Source: Streptosporangiaceae bacterium | Lineage (GTDB): Bacteria; Actinomycetota; Actinomycetes; Streptosporangiales; Streptosporangiaceae | DNA: 8,385 bases | Direction: 5' to 3' | Assembly: GCA_030040475.1 (NCBI GenBank) | Contig: JASHTQ010000110.1 | Span: 1 to 8,385, forward strand | Shown here: positions 1 through 5,576 of the stretch, piece by piece | Layout: each line of letters begins with the position of its first letter | Numbering within the stretch: the first letter of the stretch is position 1 | The notes under the pieces: model-generated | Databases searched by the model: none | The model's input: the letters and a program-made list of their open reading frames with translations, nothing else | What the model was told of the DNA's origin: nothing | Translations under genes and position numbers: made by a program

Positions 1-65
1 ATGTGGCGACGTGGCGGCACTCGGTCCGAGATGCGCGGCTCCATTCCGCCTGCCAGAATGTCGTG

Positions 66-347
66 ATGCGGATCTCCGTCGGCTCATCGCACTCACCCGG
101 GTCCTCAGGCTCCATCCTGAGCATCGGGTCGAGCGGATCCATCCTGTCGATCGGTTCAGCTGGCTCGATCCTGTCCATCGGCTCCGCAGGCTCGATCCTG
201 TCGGTGGGATCAGTCGGCTCACTGGCCTCGGCATTTTCGATCGGCTCAGCCGCCAGCGCCGGCTCGATCCTGTCAGCTCTGTCCCGCTGGTCCATCCTGG
301 CGTGGCGCGCCCGCGGGCGTGCTCCGCTTCCACTCCGTCGGCGATGA
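66..347 (+). CDS. Low-complexity Ser/Gly/Ile repeat protein, hypothetical
   Basis: This is a possible 93-residue protein made almost wholly of x-Ser-x tripeptides (about residues 3-77). It ends with an RWSILAWR segment and a basic tail (RGRAPLPLRRR). The frame stays open upstream to a GTG at 3, so the start is uncertain. ATG 66 was chosen because the repeat begins just after it, but no convincing ribosome binding site precedes it. No function is known to me; a repeat with a fixed three-residue period could form an extended or solenoid-like fold, which is speculation. The alternative is a minus-strand protein from ATG 295 running out of the window at 1, rich in Glu, Asp, Pro and Arg (starting MDQRDRADRIEPA). 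Low-complexity EP-rich frames of that kind are often annotated in actinobacterial genomes. Either strand could be an artefact of high GC content. Confidence 0.35.
   Translation: MRISVGSSHSPGSSGSILSIGSSGSILSIGSAGSILSIGSAGSILSVGSVGSLASAFSIGSAASAGSILSALSRWSILAWRARGRAPLPLRRR
72..296 (+). repeat. Serine-centred tripeptide repeat (9-bp period)
   Basis: Read in the frame of nucleotide 72, this stretch is 25 consecutive tripeptides of the form x-Ser-x, for example GSI, LSI, GSA, GSV, ASA and FSI. Ser is in the middle of all 25. Longer 27-bp units (GSI-LSI-GSA) recur near the centre. The middle Ser is written with TCC, TCA, TCG and, twice (120 and 255), AGC. The complementary frame is also open and reads as [D/E]-[P/R]-x triplets (DRI, EPA, EPM). 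There the two AGC codons become Leu rather than Asp/Glu. The synonymous TCN/AGC use therefore mildly favours the + frame as the selected one. Confidence 0.75.
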
Positions 348-579
348 GCACGCAGTCTGCGCCTCACGCAAATGGGGCTGCCAAGGCTGCCCGCATCTGC
401 GGTCACCGACCATCCTCAATTGCCGCTGGCAACGCGCTCCCTGACCGGCGTCCGGATCTGCCGCGTAGGGGAGGGTGCCTGCATGCTCGGGTGTCTGCGG
501 TCGGCAGGGTTGCGGTACCTTCCTGACTTCGGGTGTGGCGGGCCTGCGGGTGGACCGTCCCAGATGCGGCATCGGCAGG
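348..579. other. Intergenic stretch without a recognised gene
   Basis: Open frames here run in several directions, but none gives a protein I recognise or has a clear ribosome binding site. Several are antisense extensions of the downstream regulator gene. I see no RNA gene and no strong terminator hairpin with a T tract. The right end leads into the promoter/operator region of the XRE gene. Confidence 0.5.
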
Positions 580-602
580 TGTAGCGTAACATATTTGCTA
601 CA
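580..602 (+). promoter_or_regulatory. Inverted repeat and -10 region before the XRE gene
   Basis: A perfect 6-bp inverted repeat, TGTAGC-N11-GCTACA, sits in a locally AT-rich island 22 bases before the ATG at 624. The hexamer TAACAT (587-592) inside it fits the actinobacterial TAnnnT -10 pattern; no good -35 box is visible. XRE antitoxins commonly repress their own promoter by binding such dyads, so this is a likely autoregulatory operator. That role is inferred from position and symmetry. An AGGAGG ribosome binding site follows at 615-620. Confidence 0.5.
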
Positions 603-623
603 GATCGATGGAACAGGAGGGCG

Positions 624-1049
624 ATGGTGGACGGCGGGCGCAGCGTGTTCTGGGACGATCTTGACCAGGACCTGAAGGATCCCCAGTTCTTGCGTGAGTA
701 TGTGGCGCAGTCGATCCGGATCGCCACCATCGACCGGATCGTGAATGAGCTTGATGGGGCACGAGAGGCGGCCGGGCTGTCCAAGGCCGAGCTTGCCCGC
801 GCGATCAACTCCGAGCCCGCGACCGTGCGCAGGTTGTTCTCGGCTGGCCACGTCAACCCGACGCTTGGCACGCTCGCCGAGGTCGCGGCGGCGCTCGGGA
901 TGCGTGTCGTGCTGGAACCGCTCGACGCCGCTGACCGGAAACGGATCACCGGGCCGCTCCTTGAGGGGAGCACGGGGGACGCTGGCCTCCTGGCCCGGCG
1001 GCTGGAGGCGATGCGCCGCATGACCGGCGCGGAGTCAGCGACGGCCTGA
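624..1049 (+). CDS. XRE-family helix-turn-helix antitoxin-like regulator
   Basis: This 141-residue protein has an acidic N-terminal segment (WDDLDQDLKDP, residues 10-20) followed by REYVAQSIRIATIDRIV. A helix-turn-helix domain covers roughly residues 45-97, with the core GLSKAELARAI and the recognition region SEPATVRRLFS, then NPTLGTLAEVAAALGM. This arrangement matches the antitoxins that pair with RelE/HigB-like toxins in actinobacteria, which bind the toxin and repress the operon. AGGAGG at 615-620 lies only 3 bases before ATG 624, so the in-frame GTG at 627 (6 bases away) is an equally good start. The likely partner is the RelE-like gene on the opposite strand, whose stop codon directly abuts this one. 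That is unusual, because such pairs normally form a single operon. It could instead be an orphan regulator. Confidence 0.85.
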   Translation: MVDGGRSVFWDDLDQDLKDPQFLREYVAQSIRIATIDRIVNELDGAREAAGLSKAELARAINSEPATVRRLFSAGHVNPTLGTLAEVAAALGMRVVLEPLDAADRKRITGPLLEGSTGDAGLLARRLEAMRRMTGAESATA

Positions 1050-1056
1050 TCAGGCC
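1043..1056. other. 14-bp perfect palindrome holding two convergent stop codons
   Basis: The sequence ggcctgatcaggcc is a perfect palindrome. Its central TGATCA contains the TGA of the XRE gene (1047-1049) and, on the other strand, the TGA of the RelE-like gene (1050-1052). There is no loop and no T tract, so it is a poor intrinsic terminator. The two transcripts would have to overlap at their 3' ends unless something else stops them. Confidence 0.6.
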
Positions 1057-1496
1057 AGCGAGCGCGGGTTGCGGCGCAGGTACTCCTCGCCGAGGCCTCT
1101 GACGTGCCGGTAGTCGGCGCCTGACAGTTCGGTCCGGAATGGCTTGTCCAGTCCGCAGGTCACGGCCAGCAGGGGCTTTGCCTGGCCGACGGCGTCGTAG
1201 TCCAGGCGGCAGAACAGCCGGTGATGGTGGCGGCGGGGACCGTCGACGCGGACTTCGAACCAGCCGGTCATGTCGCCCTTCATGGCTTCCCAGTACCCGC
1301 CGCCCGCGAATCTCTTCGGCGGTGCGGCCGCGACCTGGGCCAGGACTGCCACCATCGTCGCGCGCACCTTGACCGGGCAGGCGGCGAGAAAATCCCGGCC
1401 CGGTATTGCCTGTCCCGGGTCGTCGGCGGCGTGCCGACGAAAGAACGCCACCTCGTGTGCGTCATCTGAGGACGGCCGGGTACGGACCAGCGGCAT
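1050..1496 (-). CDS. RelE/HigB-like toxin of a type II toxin-antitoxin system
   Basis: This 148-residue protein carries conserved blocks of an actinobacterial RelE/ParE-superfamily group. RDFLAACPVKVRATMVAVLA (residues 34-53) is the helical N-terminal part. It is followed by RFAGGGYWEAMKGDMTGWFEV (from about 62) and RHHHRLFCRLDYDA (from about 89), which would form the beta-sheet, and then GLDKPFRTELS (115-125). Toxins of this fold usually act as ribosome-dependent mRNA interferases; which residues are catalytic here cannot be said. The start is uncertain. ATG 1496 lacks a ribosome binding site. GTG 1451 would remove 15 non-conserved residues. ATG 1547 would add a basic 17-residue tail and lies just after a TATCAT -10-like box, as in a leaderless transcript. 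The gene is convergent with the XRE gene, which I infer to be its antitoxin. Confidence 0.72.
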   Translation of the reverse strand: MPLVRTRPSSDDAHEVAFFRRHAADDPGQAIPGRDFLAACPVKVRATMVAVLAQVAAAPPKRFAGGGYWEAMKGDMTGWFEVRVDGPRRHHHRLFCRLDYDAVGQAKPLLAVTCGLDKPFRTELSGADYRHVRGLGEEYLRRNPRSLA

Positions 1497-1556
1497 ATTA
1501 GGGCCGCGGCCTGATTGCCGTCGGCGTGATCGTCGATCCGGACTCATGACTCCAGC

Positions 1557-1562
1557 ATGATA
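1557..1562 (-). promoter_or_regulatory. Possible -10 box for the RelE-like gene
   Basis: On the minus strand TATCAT matches five of six positions of TATAAT and is the same hexamer as the vapB -10 candidate. No matching -35 hexamer is seen at 16-18 bases. If used, transcription would begin near 1550, just ahead of the in-frame ATG at 1547. Confidence 0.25.
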
Positions 1563-1626
1563 AAGGAAGGATAAGGTCGGCCAGTGCATTACACGTCCAG
1601 GATTCGATCGCGGCGGAACGGAAATC

Positions 1627-1976
1627 ATGGCAACGGGTTTCACGGACGCGGCAGCCTTGAAAAGTGGCAATGAATTGCCACTGCATGAGGACCGTAATCA
1701 GGCCGCCAGGTCTCTGACAGCGATCTGGCAAGGAACCTCCAGCTTCTGCCCGGCGCGCAAATCGACCCGGATGTCCCGCGGCGGTGGCTGCCGATCAGGC
1801 GAGAAGCCGGTGTGCCTGACCATGCCGGTGGTGGCGGCTGGTGGTCGGTTGATCATCTGGTTGTCGATCAGGACGCGGTGCCGACTTTCGCCGAGGTGAA
1901 GCGGGCTAGCGACACCCGGTCCCAGGTTTTATTATTCGCGATGGGCAGCCTGGGTCCAGGACACGCATGCGGATGA
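1627..1976 (+). pseudogene. Broken PD-(D/E)XK nuclease-like gene (hypothetical family)
   Basis: In the frame of 1719 the sequence reads SDLARNLQLLPGAQIDPDVP, then PRRWLPIRREAGVP, WWSVDHLVVDQDAVP and TFAEVKRASDTR (ending at 1919). These blocks match a widespread family of uncharacterised bacterial proteins whose D...(x)...EVK residues resemble a PD-(D/E)XK nuclease core. Upstream this frame hits TAA at 1695. The preceding frame, from ATG 1627 (MATGFTDAAALKSGNELPLH), fits as the N-terminus and joins with a single frameshift near 1713-1720. After SDTR, the expected helix (RxREVVGQMLDYAAN-like in relatives) is missing, and the frame runs through unrelated residues to TGA 1974-1976. The copy is therefore frameshifted near the start and truncated to roughly a third. 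The family match is from memory of conserved motifs, not a search. Confidence 0.7.
1663..1682 (+). repeat. Perfect 8-bp inverted repeat with 4-base loop
   Basis: AGTGGCAA and TTGCCACT flank the loop TGAA, giving a stable hairpin in RNA from either strand. No T tract follows on either side, so it is not a typical intrinsic terminator. It lies in the N-terminal part of the pseudogene, upstream of the frameshift. Confidence 0.6.
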
Positions 1977-2005
1977 CGGTGTCAAGCATCTGCCGCCGTC
2001 CGGAG

Positions 2006-2455
2006 TCACTCCTCGGTCTCCTCCGGGCCGTTGGTTGCGATGGCCGACGGGGAAATGCTGAGGCGTTCCACGGGCTGGCCGGTGATCCCGGCGATGAGGT
2101 CGAAGTCCTTATCCAGGTGCAGCACGGTGAGCCCGGCGAGTTCGGCTGCGGCAGCGATGATCAGGTCGGGGATCGAAGGAGCGCGGTGCTGGCCGCGGTC
2201 AGCAAGCAGCGCCAGGACTTCCGCCGCTCTGTCCTCGATGGCAGGGGTCAGGTATTCCACCGGCATGGACGACAGCGGCGGCTGCTGGAACCCTGCCCGC
2301 AATTCTGGGCCCGACCGGGCCGAATAGCCGGTCTCCAGGCGCGTCACGGTCGTGATCCGCACCAGTCCGCGCTCGATGCGCCCGGCCCACTCCGCGGCAT
2401 CCGGGCTGGCGGCCAGCCGGGCCAGCGCGGACTTGTCGATCAGCCAGCTGATCAC
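2006..2455 (-). CDS. vapC: VapC-type PIN-domain ribonuclease toxin
   Basis: This is a 149-residue PIN-domain protein, the toxin of a type II VapBC pair; VapC proteins are Mg2+-dependent endoribonucleases cutting tRNA or rRNA. The acidic active-site residues are in the expected places: Asp7 (WLIDKSA), Glu41 ([10 protein letters not shown]), Asp97 ([12 protein letters not shown]) and Asp115/Asp117 ([12 protein letters not shown]). [12 protein letters not shown] is typical of actinobacterial VapCs. The start is GTG 2455, whose GTGA overlaps the vapB stop by 4 bases, so translation should be coupled. The tail after TGQPVE ([17 protein letters not shown]) is a little longer and more acidic than usual. 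All catalytic residues are intact, so the toxin is probably active. The target RNA cannot be predicted. Confidence 0.92.
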   Translation of the reverse strand: MISWLIDKSALARLAASPDAAEWAGRIERGLVRITTVTRLETGYSARSGPELRAGFQQPPLSSMPVEYLTPAIEDRAAEVLALLADRGQHRAPSIPDLIIAAAAELAGLTVLHLDKDFDLIAGITGQPVERLSISPSAIATNGPEETEE

Positions 2456-2673
2456 CGCCAGGCCTGCGACATCACGTCCGGGTCGGCCAGGTCGCCGAAG
2501 GTGCCCGCGAATCGTGCCAGGTCCGCCACGCTGACCGGGGACCTCGCCGTGGCGGCGTCCTGAGCAAGGCGGCGCCGCACGTATTCACTGCGGGACAGGC
2601 CCAGGCGAGCGGCGTGCGTGTCCAGCGCCGCGATAACGTCATCAGGCACATCGCGAATCAGCACGTCCGTCAT
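2452..2673 (-). CDS. vapB: VapB-type ribbon-helix-helix antitoxin
   Basis: This 73-residue antitoxin for the adjacent VapC has an N-terminal ribbon-helix-helix of the FitA/Arc type. The strand is [12 protein letters not shown] (residues 2-13), followed by helices [14 protein letters not shown] and [12 protein letters not shown]. The C-terminal part, [22 protein letters not shown] (51-72), is the usual toxin-wrapping segment, with the common L-x-x-F and D-P-x-V elements. The start at ATG 2673 is set by AGGAGG five bases upstream (2679-2684). A longer open frame continues upstream but has no family similarity. VapB normally represses the vapBC promoter together with VapC. The gene lies first in a two-gene operon. 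Confidence 0.92.
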   Translation of the reverse strand: MTDVLIRDVPDDVIAALDTHAARLGLSRSEYVRRRLAQDAATARSPVSVADLARFAGTFGDLADPDVMSQAWR

Positions 2674-2678
2674 CTCTG

Positions 2679-2724
2679 CCTCCTCGTGATATCCCATGAT
2701 AGCGCGCCGCCTTGCCGTTGTCGC
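2679..2724 (-). promoter_or_regulatory. vapBC promoter and ribosome binding site
   Basis: On the minus strand a -35 candidate GCGACA (plus 2719-2724) and a -10 candidate TATCAT (plus 2696-2701) are separated by exactly 17 bases. AGGAGG (2679-2684) follows. This predicts a leader of under 20 bases before ATG 2673. Plus-strand TGATA occurs twice ten bases apart (2687-2691 and 2697-2701), overlapping the -10. A one-helical-turn direct repeat there could be the VapBC operator. The promoter is a sequence match; the operator role is inference. Confidence 0.6.
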
Positions 2725-3103
2725 GGTGTGCCCGAAGAGGCCGCTGGCCAGCGCGCCGCGTTGCGTTTTCGGGTCTAAGGCCATCCTTAGCCTGATGCAC
2801 CGCGGCGGGACGTCCTCGACAGCCCGGCAGAACAGCCCGGGGGGGCAGTGGCTGGGCAGCCGGACGTGCACCACCGCTCGTTCGGGATAAATCGACTGTG
2901 AAGCATCCCGGGCGGAAAGCTTGGCTACGGCCTGAGGGTGGGCGGGCCGCCGGGCACGACCGTGCACCGCTTGATCGGCGGACGGCTGCTGCAGGACCTC
3001 GACGTGGCCGTCAGTTCCGTGCACGCGGACCTGGTGCGAGGCAGGTTCGCTCCCGGCAGCACTGGCATCGGGGTCATTATCAGGCTATTGTCCAGTAAGA
3101 CGA
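2725..3103. other. Gene-free stretch with a possible coding remnant
   Basis: No recognisable gene lies between the vapB promoter and the isomerase-family gene. A 6-bp inverted repeat, CTAAGG-CCAT-CCTTAG (2775-2790), could form a small hairpin but has no T tract. An open + frame from 2902 to 3135 reads coding-like in the middle (KLGYGLRVGGPPG, then VHRLIGGRLLQDLDVAV). It has no clear start, runs into the next gene's start, and matches no family I know. It may be the decayed end of an older gene or chance. No RNA gene or mobile element is evident. Confidence 0.4.
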
Positions 3104-3109
3104 TAGAAT
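3104..3109 (+). promoter_or_regulatory. Possible -10 box for the isomerase-family gene and operon
   Basis: TAGAAT lies in an AT-rich patch 16 bases upstream of ATG 3126 and matches the TAnnnT actinobacterial -10 pattern. No convincing -35 hexamer is found at 16-18 bases. It is the best visible promoter for the + strand gene series on the right. Confidence 0.3.
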
Positions 3110-3125
3110 TAGTCGGAAATGGGCG

Positions 3126-3920
3126 ATGGTCATGAGCAGTACGTCAGCGAGCATCCCGCCAGCCGAGCCGTGGCTGGCGCATCTGCGCCGGGAAACCGAC
3201 CGGTTCACGCAGGTCGTCAGGCAGTCGCCGCGCCAGGTGCACGTGCCTGCCTACCCGGACTTCACCGTGCACACCCTGGCCGTGCACATCGGCCGGGCGC
3301 TGCGGCTGTTCCGCGGCATCATCGCCGGCGGCAACGGGGAGTACCCGTCCGCCGGGGCGCCGGAGGGCGAGGACGTCGCCGACTGGGTGCAGGAGGCGCT
3401 CGACCCGCTGGTCACGCTGCTTAGCGAGGTCCCGCCGGACCAGCCGGTGCCGTTCCCGCACCAGGCGGGCGAGCGGCCGGCCGGGCTGATCGCCCCGCTG
3501 CTCGCGGTCGAGATCGGCGTGCACCGCTGGGACGTGGAGACCGTCCTCGGCGAGCACGTCCCCATCCCGGCCGACCTGGCGGTGCAGGAAGTGCAGAGCG
3601 TGTTCGCGAACTTCGTGCCCCGGCTGGCCGCTAGCGGCGTGGCCGACATCGGCGGCGCGGTCTGGCTGCGGACCACGGACACGCCGGCCGCCTGGAGCGT
3701 CCGGGTCAGCGACGGGCGCCTGGTGACCGAGCGCGCGGCCGACGAGCCGCCGGACGCCGCCGTCGCCGTGTCCGGCGCGGCGCAGGACATCGCGCTGCTG
3801 GTCTGGAAGCGGGCGGTCCCGCCCCGGCCCGAGCTGGGCGTGACCGGGTCGGCGGACGTCCTCAAGCGCTTCCTCGTCACCGACTACATCCCCGATCCCC
3901 GCACCACCCCGGCGCACTGA
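3126..3920 (+). CDS. Maleylpyruvate isomerase-family mycothiol-dependent protein
   Basis: This 264-residue protein has the two-domain layout of the actinobacterial MDMPI family. The N-terminal DinB-like four-helix domain covers about residues 15-140, and a C-terminal domain about 150-260. The metal ligands known from mycothiol-dependent maleylpyruvate isomerase appear to be present: His54 in TLAVHIGRAL, and Glu129 and His133 in LAVEIGVHRWDVE. The C-terminal domain shows the usual AVSGAAQDIALLVWKR and LGVTGSADVLKRFL. Members bind a divalent metal and use mycothiol as cofactor, but most are uncharacterised, so isomerase activity should not be assumed. ATG 3126 and ATG 3132 are both possible starts; GGAA and GGG precede them. 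It lies 62 bp before the ABC importer and may be co-transcribed with it. A shared pathway cannot be deduced. Confidence 0.85.
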   Translation: MVMSSTSASIPPAEPWLAHLRRETDRFTQVVRQSPRQVHVPAYPDFTVHTLAVHIGRALRLFRGIIAGGNGEYPSAGAPEGEDVADWVQEALDPLVTLLSEVPPDQPVPFPHQAGERPAGLIAPLLAVEIGVHRWDVETVLGEHVPIPADLAVQEVQSVFANFVPRLAASGVADIGGAVWLRTTDTPAAWSVRVSDGRLVTERAADEPPDAAVAVSGAAQDIALLVWKRAVPPRPELGVTGSADVLKRFLVTDYIPDPRTTPAH

Positions 3921-3982
3921 ACTACCGCACGGATGCCGGCGCGGCGAAATCCCCGAAACCTCTACGTAGGAGCACACATAAC

Positions 3983-5545
3983 TTGCCAGCGCAACTTACT
4001 CTTCGCACGGCAGGTGGACTGGCCACCACGGTGGCGGCCATCGCGCTGACGCTGTCGGCCTGCTCGTCCAGTTCGCCTGCCACCTCGTCGGCCACCACCC
4101 AGGTGTCCGCGGCCGCGGCCAGCGGCGGGACCTACGACATCGGGCTGATCACCCCGACCGCGGGCATCGACCCGCTGACCACCACGCAGTACGACACGAT
4201 GTTCGCGGTCGGCCTGGCCTCGGCCCAGCTCGTCAACGCGACGCCGAGCGGGCAGCTCAAGCCGCAGCTCGCGTCCTCCTGGACGCAGGCCGCCGACAAG
4301 CTGTCGTGGACGTTCACGCTGCGTCCCGGTCTGAAGTTCAGCAACGGCCAGCCGCTCACCGCGGCGGACGTCGTCTCGACCTTCGACGCCATCCTGAGCC
4401 CGACCAGCCAGTCGCCCGCCGCGTCGAGCTTCGCCGGGATCCTCAAGTCGGTCAGCGGTTCCGGCACGTCCGTGGTGTTCCACCTGGCCGAGCCCTACTC
4501 GGACTTCCCGTACCTGCTGACCGGGGCGAACACCTGGATCCTTCCGGCCGGCTCCAACGGCACGAACTGGATCGACGACCCGGTCGGCGCCGGCCAGTTC
4601 ATCCTGGAGAAGTACACGGCGGGGCAGGGCATCACGTACAAGAAGAACCCGTACTACTGGGACGCCGCGGCGGTGAAGCTGGCCGGCGTCAACGTGACGT
4701 TCTACTCCTCCGAGCAGTCTGAGCTGCTCGCGTTCCAGAGCGGCCAGATCGACCAGATCGACTCGTTCCCGGCCGCGGAGGCCGCCCTGGGCACCGGCTA
4801 CCGCCAGGAGCGCGCCGGGTTCACGAAGTTCGACGGGCTCACGTTCAACGTCAACAAGGCCCCGTTCAACGACCTGGCCGTCCGGCAGGCGGTGGCCTGG
4901 GCGCTGAACCGCCCGGCGATCGTGAAGACCGTGTACGGCGGCGAGGCCACCGTCGCGAACGACTTCGCCATCTTCCCCGACTACAGCGTGCAGCCGAAGG
5001 GGCTGACCGCCCGCGCGCAGAACCTCGCCGAGGTCAAGAAGCTGCTCGGCAGCCGCGTGATCAGCTTCACGATCACCACCTACACCGACGAGAGCACCTA
5101 CGCCCAGCTGATCCAGCAGGAGCTCGACGCGACCGGCAACTTCAAGGTCAGCCTGGACGTGCTGACCGAGGCGGCGTACTACGCGAACGGCTCGACCTCG
5201 CCGTGGCTCGCCGCGCCGGTGACGCTCACCGACTGGGCGGACCGGCTGCCCGCGCAGCTGTACTCCCTCATCTACGTGGCGAGCAGCGGGTGGAGCGCGT
5301 CGCACTACTCCGACACGCAGCTCGGCACGCTGGTGAACCAGTTCGAGGCGTCAAGCTCGGCCACCCAGCGGCAGTCGCTCGCCGACCAGATCGCCACGAT
5401 CGAGTGGACCGACGTGCCGGTCGTCATCGCGGCGTTCCAGGAGAGCGACGTCTACGTCAGCAAGGCGGTGCAGGGCAACTTCCCCAACGGCCTGTCGTTC
5501 TCCGGAGGCTTCGACTTCCGTGGGATCACGGTCGCGAACTCCTGA
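3983..5545 (+). CDS. Opp/Dpp-type solute-binding lipoprotein (SBP family 5)
   Basis: This 520-residue extracytoplasmic binding protein belongs to an ABC importer for peptides, nickel or similar solutes. A signal peptide (hydrophobic LATTVAAIALTL, about 13-24) ends in the lipobox LSAC, so Cys27 would be lipidated and anchor the protein outside the membrane. A Ser/Thr/Ala linker (28-50) follows. Family 5 marks include LKPQLASSW (92-100), FTLRPGLKFSNG (111-122), LTAADVVSTFDAI, KNPYYW, and the later FNVNKAPFNDLAVRQAVAWALNR region. The start is TTG 3983: AGGAG at 3968-3972 lies 10 bases upstream, and no ATG or GTG gives a full signal peptide. The 8-bp palindrome CTACGTAG (3962-3969) touches the ribosome binding site and could affect initiation. 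The substrate is unknown. Confidence 0.93.
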   Translation: MPAQLTLRTAGGLATTVAAIALTLSACSSSSPATSSATTQVSAAAASGGTYDIGLITPTAGIDPLTTTQYDTMFAVGLASAQLVNATPSGQLKPQLASSWTQAADKLSWTFTLRPGLKFSNGQPLTAADVVSTFDAILSPTSQSPAASSFAGILKSVSGSGTSVVFHLAEPYSDFPYLLTGANTWILPAGSNGTNWIDDPVGAGQFILEKYTAGQGITYKKNPYYWDAAAVKLAGVNVTFYSSEQSELLAFQSGQIDQIDSFPAAEAALGTGYRQERAGFTKFDGLTFNVNKAPFNDLAVRQAVAWALNRPAIVKTVYGGEATVANDFAIFPDYSVQPKGLTARAQNLAEVKKLLGSRVISFTITTYTDESTYAQLIQQELDATGNFKVSLDVLTEAAYYANGSTSPWLAAPVTLTDWADRLPAQLYSLIYVASSGWSASHYSDTQLGTLVNQFEASSSATQRQSLADQIATIEWTDVPVVIAAFQESDVYVSKAVQGNFPNGLSFSGGFDFRGITVANS

Positions 5546-5547
5546 CC

Positions 5548-5575
5548 CCGGAGCGCAGATGCCGGAGCACAGATG
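5548..5575 (+). repeat. Tandem 14-bp duplication of ribosome-binding/start segment
   Basis: Two adjacent copies, ccggagcgcagatg (5548-5561) and ccggagcacagatg (5562-5575), differ at one base. Each carries GGAG followed six bases later by ATG. The second ATG is the permease start at 5573; the first (5559) opens a five-codon frame. The array begins two bases after the stop of the binding-protein gene. Confidence 0.85.
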
Positions 5576-5576
5576 A
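5559..5576 (+). CDS. Five-codon mini-ORF coupled to the permease start
   Basis: ATG 5559 encodes MPEHR and stops at TGA 5574-5576, overlapping the permease ATG as ATGA. It has its own GGAG six bases upstream. It arises directly from the 14-bp duplication. Ribosomes ending here could re-initiate on the permease gene. Equally, it may be an untranslated by-product of replication slippage. Confidence 0.25.
   Translation: MPEHR

Noticed and set aside
72..296. CRISPR array or variable-number DNA repeat
   Set aside because: The period is 9 or 27 bases with drifting copies and no conserved repeat/spacer structure. It fits a protein tripeptide repeat.
1502..1511. ggccgcggcc palindrome as an operator
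   Set aside because: Short G/C palindromes are expected by chance at this base composition, and nothing else supports it.
1663..1682. Intrinsic terminator
   Set aside because: The hairpin is perfect, but no T tract follows on either strand and it lies inside a pseudogene.
1967..2563. Plus-strand open frame across vapC and part of vapB
   Set aside because: VapC and VapB on the minus strand have full catalytic and DNA-binding motifs, overlapping starts and a ribosome binding site. The plus frame has none.
2775..2790. CTAAGG-CCAT-CCTTAG hairpin as terminator or riboswitch element
   Set aside because: It has only a 6-bp stem, no T tract, no conserved neighbours and no gene directly controlled by it.
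2674..3024. N-terminal extension of vapB by about 117 residues
   Set aside because: It shows no similarity to antitoxins. AGGAGG and a well-spaced promoter place the start at 2673.
3144..3977. Minus-strand open frame opposite the isomerase-family gene
   Set aside because: It is antisense to a gene with recognisable metal-binding motifs. It has no family similarity and no ribosome binding site.
3962..5305. Long minus-strand open frame (447 codons) opposite the solute-binding protein gene
   Set aside because: It is antisense to a clear lipoprotein gene, is Arg/Gly/Val-rich low complexity, and is open only because of G/C-rich wobble positions.
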